Shown in pieces: positions 32,892-37,331 of a DNA stretch of 37,331 bases. Position 1 is the stretch's first letter. Each line of letters opens with the position of its first letter. The stretch lies in NCBI GenBank assembly GCA_025362735.1, contig JANYFL010000023.1, forward strand, positions 1-37,331, in the 5' to 3' direction. The position numbers and the translations under genes were made by a program. Source of the DNA: Betaproteobacteria bacterium (GTDB lineage: Bacteria; Pseudomonadota; Gammaproteobacteria; Burkholderiales; Burkholderiaceae_D). A model generated the notes under the pieces. That model saw nothing but the letters and a program-made list of their open reading frames with translations, was not told where the DNA came from and searched no databases.

Positions 32892-34496
32892 TTAGCTCTT
32901 TTGCATCCAAGGTCGAGGTGTCAGCTCGAAAGCCTCAGCGAGAGCAGCAATTTTTTGTCGGCGTTTACGGATTCTGTCATGCCACCAGGTCTCATAGCGC
33001 TGACGCACCAGTTCAGTTCCCTCTGAAGTTGGTAAGGTCTGCAGCAGTCTCTGTGCAAGCTTCGCATCATTCAGGGTACCCAGCTCGTCCTGCAAGCCGG
33101 ACAACGCATTCAGATAAGGATCGACCGTCTTCGCATCGAATAGCCCGGCAAACATGTCCATCGCATAACGCATCCGCTTGACTTCAATGCGCAACTTGTG
33201 GCGCTGCCCGGCGTTCAATTCGGTGATGCCTTGCGCGCGCTCCACAACCAAGTGTTGCTGACGCTCCAGCAAGTCGGGCGTGATTTTGCCCAGGCTGGAT
33301 TCCAATGATGCGCTTTTGGCTTTCGTCAAAGTCAGCACAAAGCGTTCGAGCCGCAACGCCGTCTGCGCTAATCCGGGGGATTGCAGATAAGCCCATAAAG
33401 CGGAGTTGGCTTCCAGTCTGGCCTGCCGCGCATCATCCCGGAGCTGCTCCATTGCTGCATGACCCGCTTCGTCCACCGCAACTGCAGCACTGATGCGCTT
33501 TAGCGTCTCTTCAACAAAAACATCCCAGTCACGCGCCGCGCCCAAGACTTGGCCCACCTCCCTCAAATCCGCATTCAATACGATAAACCGGCGTCGCCCG
33601 ATCTGCGTGCGCAAGCACCGCAAAGCACTGCGCAATCGTCGTACCGTGACCCTTGCCTGATGCACAAACTCTGAATTCGGCAAGCCCGCATCCGACTCTG
33701 TTCCGGCCGCAATCAGCGCGTGCACATTCGTCAACAGAGTTTTCAAACAAGCCGTCACCATGCTTGCGAGATAAGGTTTGGCCAGAGCTTCGGCGTGCGG
33801 CAACGGCAACTTCACCTTTTCTGGCCTGGCCTCTTGACCCTGTGCGAGAGCATAGCCGCGCGCTGATTTGCTGGCCGCCAGTGGAATCAACGGCAACTCA
33901 CGCGCCAGTCGCGTCGCAAAGCGCAACAGCGTCGAGACCTCACCCGACTTGAGTTCGATTTCCAGCTCGCTGATTGGAACAACGCGTCGCGTCTTGCCTC
34001 GGCCTGTTGCAATGGTTCCGGTATCAATCGCCCATTCAGCCGTCGTGCCATCTTGAAAGACTAGCATCCGCAACTCGCGCCGGAAACTGGTCGTAAACAC
34101 CGGCGAGAGTTGCTGCGTCAATACATCAAGCGGAGCTATCGCCATCAACGGCGTATCGACAAAACACTCCAGCTCCAGTTGCGGCCCAGCCACCTTCATT
34201 TCCCATTCACTGCGACTGCTCATCGCACCACTGACTTGTGGTGCCGCTTTCAAGGTCTGCAACCAGCGACTGCCAATGCGGCGCAAACGCAAAGCCATGC
34301 GCTGTGTGGCCAATAATCCATCCGGCGTATCAAAGTAACGGTTGTGGATGCGCATCACCCGTACGCGCGACGAAGCATGCCCAGTTACCAGCGGATGTGC
34401 CCGCAACATTTCGATGGCCGATGGCGGAACGTAAAGCTTCAGTTCAACTTCCTGAGGAGCAGCGGTTGGCGAAGATCCTCGGATGTCGGTTGCCAT
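32892..34496 (-). CDS. CYTH and CHAD domain protein (inorganic triphosphatase-like)
   Basis: The 534-aa protein has a CYTH domain at about 14-215 with the ExExK metal/triphosphate motif (EVELKL, E16-E18-K20), followed by RIHNRYFDTPDGLL, and a CHAD domain at about 225-525 with HQARVTVRRLRSALR and KRMRYAMDMFAGLFD, rich in conserved His, Arg and Lys. CYTH enzymes cleave triphosphate; CHAD domains bind polyphosphate. It fits the polyphosphate theme set by ppk1/ppx, though those genes are 24 kb away. No signal peptide. The ATP-grasp operon follows 170 nt later on the same strand and could be cotranscribed, but that gap is long enough for its own promoter. Confidence 0.92.
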   Translation of the reverse strand: MATDIRGSSPTAAPQEVELKLYVPPSAIEMLRAHPLVTGHASSRVRVMRIHNRYFDTPDGLLATQRMALRLRRIGSRWLQTLKAAPQVSGAMSSRSEWEMKVAGPQLELECFVDTPLMAIAPLDVLTQQLSPVFTTSFRRELRMLVFQDGTTAEWAIDTGTIATGRGKTRRVVPISELEIELKSGEVSTLLRFATRLARELPLIPLAASKSARGYALAQGQEARPEKVKLPLPHAEALAKPYLASMVTACLKTLLTNVHALIAAGTESDAGLPNSEFVHQARVTVRRLRSALRCLRTQIGRRRFIVLNADLREVGQVLGAARDWDVFVEETLKRISAAVAVDEAGHAAMEQLRDDARQARLEANSALWAYLQSPGLAQTALRLERFVLTLTKAKSASLESSLGKITPDLLERQQHLVVERAQGITELNAGQRHKLRIEVKRMRYAMDMFAGLFDAKTVDPYLNALSGLQDELGTLNDAKLAQRLLQTLPTSEGTELVRQRYETWWHDRIRKRRQKIAALAEAFELTPRPWMQKS

Positions 34497-34519
34497 GAAA
34501 TAAAATAAATCGTTTAATC

Positions 34520-34536
34520 CAGTCTGGATAAGACTG
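34520..34536. promoter_or_regulatory. Inverted repeat upstream of the CYTH-CHAD gene
   Basis: CAGTCT-GGATA-AGACTG is a 6-bp perfect inverted repeat 24 nt upstream of the CYTH-CHAD start, and a further AGACTG occurs at 34547. The spacing would suit an operator. The rest of 34497-34744 is AT-rich with no gene that I can support. Confidence 0.25.
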
Positions 34537-34745
34537 TTCAGTACGCAGACTGTAGTGCTTCAACGGATTTTTCCGCGCACTTGGTCCATCAACCGCGGCG
34601 CAGCACCTGATGTTTTTGTTGTACGCATTTAGGATGCACTAAAAAAAGTTAATGTCATGAATCATAAACAAAAATTTTCCTTATGCTGCTATTTTTTAGC
34701 GTCAATGACGGTTTATATTGCTTCAAATAGGAAACCTACTTTAAG

Positions 34746-35111
34746 TTAGGCCGCAATGGATAGTCTCGCCCTTCTCCAACAGTGGTACCTGCAGCAATGC
34801 GACGAAGATTGGGAGCACACCTATGGTGTCCGGATTGATACATTGGACAACCCAGGCTGGAACCTCGAAATCGACCTAGTTGATACGCCGCTGGAGGGAA
34901 AGCTGTTTGAGCCAGTGCATTACGGCATGTTCGATGATGCTGAGACCAGCGGTAACGAGTGGATATTCTGCAAGGTGGAAGACAACAAGTTCAGTGCTGG
35001 CGGCGGGCCTCTCAAGCTCAACGAGATCATCAACGTCTTCTTGCGCTGGGCTGGCGTGGCGGCCTAACAATTCATTCAAGCCGACGCCTTCGGCGCGGCT
35101 TAACTAAGGCG
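34746..35111 (+). mobile_element. Integron gene cassette (366 bp) carrying imm53
   Basis: The cassette is bounded on the left by GTTAGGC (34745-34751) and on the right by GTTGGGC (35111-35117), both matching the integron core GTTRRRY cut after its G. The left GTTAGGC is the exact reverse complement of the cassette's own GCCTAAC (35062-35068), as expected for the two ends of one cassette. It holds a single gene in the usual orientation with its start only a few nucleotides from the left boundary and no promoter of its own visible. No integrase gene is in the window. Confidence 0.75.
34756..35067 (+). CDS. Imm53-family immunity protein
   Basis: The 103-aa protein matches the Imm53 family of polymorphic-toxin immunity proteins: LLQQWYLQQCDEDWEHTYG, then TLDNPGWNLEIDLVDTPLEG, the W-F-C-V block EWIFCKVEDNKF, and a C-terminal LNEIINVFLRW. 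Immunity proteins bind and neutralise a cognate toxin from rival cells; no toxin gene is visible here. There is no Shine-Dalgarno sequence, common for cassette genes, and the stop codon lies inside the attC site. The cassette setting suggests gain by horizontal transfer as a stand-alone defence against neighbours' toxins. Confidence 0.85.
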   Translation: MDSLALLQQWYLQQCDEDWEHTYGVRIDTLDNPGWNLEIDLVDTPLEGKLFEPVHYGMFDDAETSGNEWIFCKVEDNKFSAGGGPLKLNEIINVFLRWAGVAA

Positions 35112-35117
35112 TTGGGC
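35062..35117 (+). other. attC recombination site (integron cassette)
   Basis: R'' GCCTAAC (35062-35068) and R' GTTGGGC (35111-35117) bracket a 56-bp imperfect palindrome. AAGCCG and CGCC on the left pair with GGCG and CGGCTT on the right around a TTC loop, leaving a single unpaired A, the extrahelical base expected to guide integrase strand choice. This is the standard attC layout. It is the only attC I find. Confidence 0.85.
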
Positions 35118-35255
35118 GTCGCAATACATGGTTCGTATCCCGCTCATTGCACTTGCGCTAGACAGGGCCAGGTACGCAACATAGCGCTCCCACTCATCGC
35201 AGTGCTGCTCGTATTACTAGGCTACTTGCTGGTCAAGTGGCGCGTGTTTCTATAG
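35112..35255 (+). other. Possible remnant of a second cassette with a membrane-peptide ORF
   Basis: After the attC core, one frame reads from TTG 35112 to TAG 35255 and ends in a hydrophobic stretch (ALPLIAVLLVLLGYLLVKW). Another frame has ATG 35128 but stops after 18 codons (MVRIPLIALAL...). The two start regions look alike, CCCGCTCATTGCA versus CCCACTCATCGCA, as if part were duplicated or shifted. I cannot decide whether a short membrane peptide is made; a decayed gene is as likely. No second attC follows. Confidence 0.25.
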
Positions 35256-35298
35256 GGATGCGTTTCACCATGCAGCAGATGTCAGGTAATCTTCAATC

Positions 35299-35712
35299 AT
35301 GGAACCACGGATAACACTAATTACTCTTGGCGTGGATGATCTCGAACGTGCGGTGAGGTTTTATCGAGACGGTCTCGGTTTCACCACCCCGGGAATCATC
35401 GGCACGGAATTCGAAAACGGCGCGGTTGCGTTCTTTGCCCTTCAGTCTGGCCTGAAGTTGGCCCTCTGGCCGCGCAATAGCCTTTCAGTAGATAGCGGCC
35501 TGCCACTGCAGGCACCGAGTGCGCTGGAGATTTCCATCGGCCACAACGTATCTTCGCAACAAGAAGTCGATTCGGTTATGCAGCAGGCAAAACAGGCGGG
35601 CGCGACTATTGTCAAAGCAGCGCAACCCACGTTTTATGGCGGCTATGCGGGCTATTTTCAGGACCCGGATGGCCACTTGTGGGAAGTCGCGTTCAATCCG
35701 GGCTTTGCATAA
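35299..35712 (+). CDS. VOC-family (glyoxalase/bleomycin-resistance fold) protein
   Basis: The 137-aa vicinal-oxygen-chelate fold protein shows the two beta-alpha-beta modules: ITLITLGVDDLERAVRFYRDGLGF at the N-terminus and the C-terminal YGGYAGYFQDPDGHLWEVAFNP, which supplies the conserved Glu metal ligand. Such proteins include glyoxalases, dioxygenases and antibiotic-binding proteins; the substrate cannot be read here. It lies just after the integron cassette but has no attC of its own, so it is probably resident DNA. Confidence 0.88.
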   Translation: MEPRITLITLGVDDLERAVRFYRDGLGFTTPGIIGTEFENGAVAFFALQSGLKLALWPRNSLSVDSGLPLQAPSALEISIGHNVSSQQEVDSVMQQAKQAGATIVKAAQPTFYGGYAGYFQDPDGHLWEVAFNPGFA

Positions 35713-35823
35713 GTAACCGGATTGAAACGAGGAGCCGCTAAGCTTCAGTGCTTTTTTGTCTCTTCATAGCGCAGCCGATATGGCCGATCTTTCAACCCCG
35801 CAATACATCTGGAAAATTTTGTG

Positions 35824-36243
35824 ATGCCGATAATCCGTCTATTGTTCGTCTGGATTGGACTGGCGTTGACCAGTACAGCCTTGGCCCAGTCGCCTGCAGA
35901 AACAACAGGGAATACTCCCGCTTGCAGCATTCAAGAATCATTGGGCGATGTTCGCGACATTTCCTGTTCAGTGACTGCTTCGGGCAAGCCCATGCATTTT
36001 CGTTTCAAAGCCAATTTTTCTGGCGGGCACGATGACACCATGGCAAGCATGTCGGCCAGCCTCAATGGAACTGCATTGATATGCGAACCGGGCAGCAAGA
36101 TGCAACTCATGGGTGAAGACGGAGACGTGAGCCTGAAGTGCAAGTTCTCGATCACAGAACCAGCAGGTACCCATCATCTCTTGAGAGTCTTGATCAAATG
36201 GAGTCATGCCCAGTACACTGATTTCGAGTTTGTTGGAGAATGA
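35824..36243 (+). CDS. Small exported protein with four cysteines, unknown function
   Basis: The 139-aa product begins with a clear signal peptide (MPIIRLLFVWIGLALTSTALA, cleavage before QSPAE). The mature part has four cysteines (in ACSIQ, ISCSV, LICEP, LKCKF), enough for two disulfides in the periplasm, and alternating hydrophobic strands suggesting a small beta-sandwich. I do not recognise the family. A GTG one codon upstream (35821) is also possible. The next gene starts 34 nt later on the same strand. Confidence 0.65.
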   Translation: MPIIRLLFVWIGLALTSTALAQSPAETTGNTPACSIQESLGDVRDISCSVTASGKPMHFRFKANFSGGHDDTMASMSASLNGTALICEPGSKMQLMGEDGDVSLKCKFSITEPAGTHHLLRVLIKWSHAQYTDFEFVGE

Positions 36244-36277
36244 GTACCGACATGACACACGAGATCAAGGAGCGACC

Positions 36278-37093
36278 ATGAATCCAAACAAAGCGCTATG
36301 GGAAAAAGGGGACTTTACCGAGATTGCCGCATTGATGCGCCAGTCGGGCGAAGCGCTGGTTAAATCATTAGAGGTCAAGCCACCGTTGCGGGTCCTGGAC
36401 CTGGGTTGCGGAGATGGCACGACGGCGCTGCCGCTCGCCCAATTGGGAGCGGATGTGGTGGGCATTGATATCGCAAGAAACCTCGTTGAAGCCGGGAACA
36501 AGCGCGCCGCCGCCGCAGGTCTCAGTCAGTTGAAATTTCAGGAGGGCGACGCTTGCAATCTGGAAGGGGTTGACGATCATTCATTTGACTTGACCCTCAC
36601 CATTTTTGGCGCCATGTTTGCGCCCAAGCCTTTCGATGTCGCCAGCGAGATGGTGCGGGTTACGAAACCCGGCGGTCGCATCGTGATGGGCAACTGGATT
36701 CCGAATGACCCGACTTCCTTCGTGTCTCAATTGCTGAAGATCAGTTCAGCGTTTACGCCACCCCCGCCTGAAGGTTTCGTCAGCCCCATGACTTGGGGCG
36801 TGGAAAACCAGGTCATTGATCGCTTTGCCAAGGCTGGCGTGCCTAAGGAAAAAATTTCCATGGTCAAAGATACGTTCTATTTTATTTCTCCTGACGTTAG
36901 CCCGGAGGAGTATGTGGATTTATTCAGGCGCTTTTACGGTCCGACGATGAACGCTTTTGAGGCCGCCGAAAAAGACGGAAAAGTGGAAGAGCTGCATCGT
37001 CAGATCCTGGATCAATTGAACGCGCAAAACGAAAATACCGATGGCGGCATATTAATTCCCGCGACTTTTTTACGCGTGACGGTTCGCGTTTAA
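36278..37093 (+). CDS. Class I SAM-dependent methyltransferase
   Basis: The 271-aa protein has a Rossmann-type methyltransferase core: VLDLGCGDGTTALPLA (motif I), VVGIDIARN (motif II), EGDACNLEG, FDLTLTIFGAMFAPKP and RVTKPGGRIVMGNWIPN (post-II). The helical C-terminal part probably covers the substrate site. The substrate is unknown; relatives are often annotated as UbiE-like or arsenite-type without proof. AAGGAG lies 6 nt before ATG 36278, which decides this start. A nine-codon ATG ORF at 36252 ends overlapping it (ATGA), possibly a leader or chance. Confidence 0.88.
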   Translation: MNPNKALWEKGDFTEIAALMRQSGEALVKSLEVKPPLRVLDLGCGDGTTALPLAQLGADVVGIDIARNLVEAGNKRAAAAGLSQLKFQEGDACNLEGVDDHSFDLTLTIFGAMFAPKPFDVASEMVRVTKPGGRIVMGNWIPNDPTSFVSQLLKISSAFTPPPPEGFVSPMTWGVENQVIDRFAKAGVPKEKISMVKDTFYFISPDVSPEEYVDLFRRFYGPTMNAFEAAEKDGKVEELHRQILDQLNAQNENTDGGILIPATFLRVTVRV

Positions 37094-37126
37094 GCCTTCT
37101 CGCAAACTTATTGATTCCCTGTGACT

Positions 37127-37331
37127 ATGGCGACTTCCAATTCCCCCGTGGCACTTCGTGCGGTTGATGCCCTACTCCGTACGAAGCCATCCAACTATCC
37201 CGAGCCGTTTGCCTCACGAATGGCAGGGCGTGAAAAACGTCCGCTTGGCGATCTGTTCGGCCTCACTAATTTTGGTGTCAATCTCACACGTCTGGCGCCG
37301 AATGCCGTCTCAGCCCTTCGCCACGCGCACT
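37127..37331 (+). CDS. Cupin-domain protein (start only, truncated by window edge)
   Basis: ATG 37127 opens a frame that stays open for 68 codons to the right edge. The sequence has YPEPFASRMAGREKRPLGD then LFGLTNFGVNLTRLAPNAVSALRHAH, the lead-in and first metal-binding His region of a common single-domain cupin family. No ribosome site is evident. Function beyond the cupin fold cannot be given. Confidence 0.78.
   Translation, partial: MATSNSPVALRAVDALLRTKPSNYPEPFASRMAGREKRPLGDLFGLTNFGVNLTRLAPNAVSALRHAH

Noticed and set aside
34497-34744. Search for an integron integrase or attI next to the cassette
   Set aside because: The 248 bp contain no integrase coding sequence and no second attC fold. 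Only the single core GTTAGGC at 34745 is present.

Overview
The window looks like chromosomal DNA from a betaproteobacterium of the Burkholderiales type, possibly near the Oxalobacteraceae. This is an inference from gene content: a Burkholderia-style trimeric porin, a monofunctional RelA, cbpA/cbpM, ppk/ppx, a 3-hydroxybutyrate dehydrogenase and an ornithine-lipid acyltransferase. I see no rRNA, tRNA, CRISPR array, prophage or complete insertion sequence.

Left edge (1-1.9 kb) is accessory DNA: the start of a small reverse-strand gene, an AbiJ/Abi_C-type abortive-infection gene preceded by a tiny overlapping ORF, and an unrecognised 213-217 aa protein. From 2.1 to 6.4 kb lies an envelope-lipid locus. 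A tightly overlapping operon runs LpxH/PlcP-like phosphoesterase, Agt-like glycosyltransferase, diacylglycerol kinase and SixA phosphatase. It is followed by olsB and a 42-codon ORF. Four TCA half-sites at exact 11-bp steps (a Pho-box pattern) sit just upstream. The gene set matches the known phosphate-starvation lipid-remodelling pathway, in which phospholipid goes to diacylglycerol and then glycolipid, with ornithine lipid made in parallel. Divergent ppx and ppk1 (6.4-10.1 kb) extend the phosphate theme.

From 10.1 to 20.2 kb are housekeeping and stress genes: cbpM-cbpA, a VIT-family metal transporter behind a large membrane diguanylate cyclase, relA, an alpha/beta hydrolase divergent from 3-hydroxybutyrate dehydrogenase, and cytidine deaminase.

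From 20.2 to 32.7 kb, all on the minus strand, is the most unusual block. In transcription order it holds a circularly permuted ATP-grasp protein, an alpha-E protein, a 1174-aa transglutaminase-DUF2126 protein, an ATP-grasp/alpha-E fusion, a second transglutaminase, then (after a porin with its own terminator) Anbu, the ancestral proteasome-like beta subunit. This is a doubled version of the Anbu-associated peptide-ligase/transglutaminase gene set, whose substrate is unknown. A CYTH-CHAD protein (triphosphatase/polyphosphate-binding) lies upstream.

The right edge (34.5-37.3 kb) is accessory again: one integron gene cassette carrying an Imm53 immunity gene with an intact-looking attC and no visible integrase, then a VOC protein, a small exported four-cysteine protein, a methyltransferase and the start of a cupin gene.

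Non-coding DNA is dominated by dispersed palindromic repeats. There are three copies of a CACAGAG-rich element, one 161-bp element with 20-bp terminal inverted repeats, one CCCTCTCCCC element and one GGATAACGC element. The two gene-free stretches over 300 bases are 5049-5471 and 22368-22708. The first holds a CACAGAG repeat, a GGATAACGC repeat and the olsB promoter region. The second holds the porin leader and promoter region and another CACAGAG repeat.
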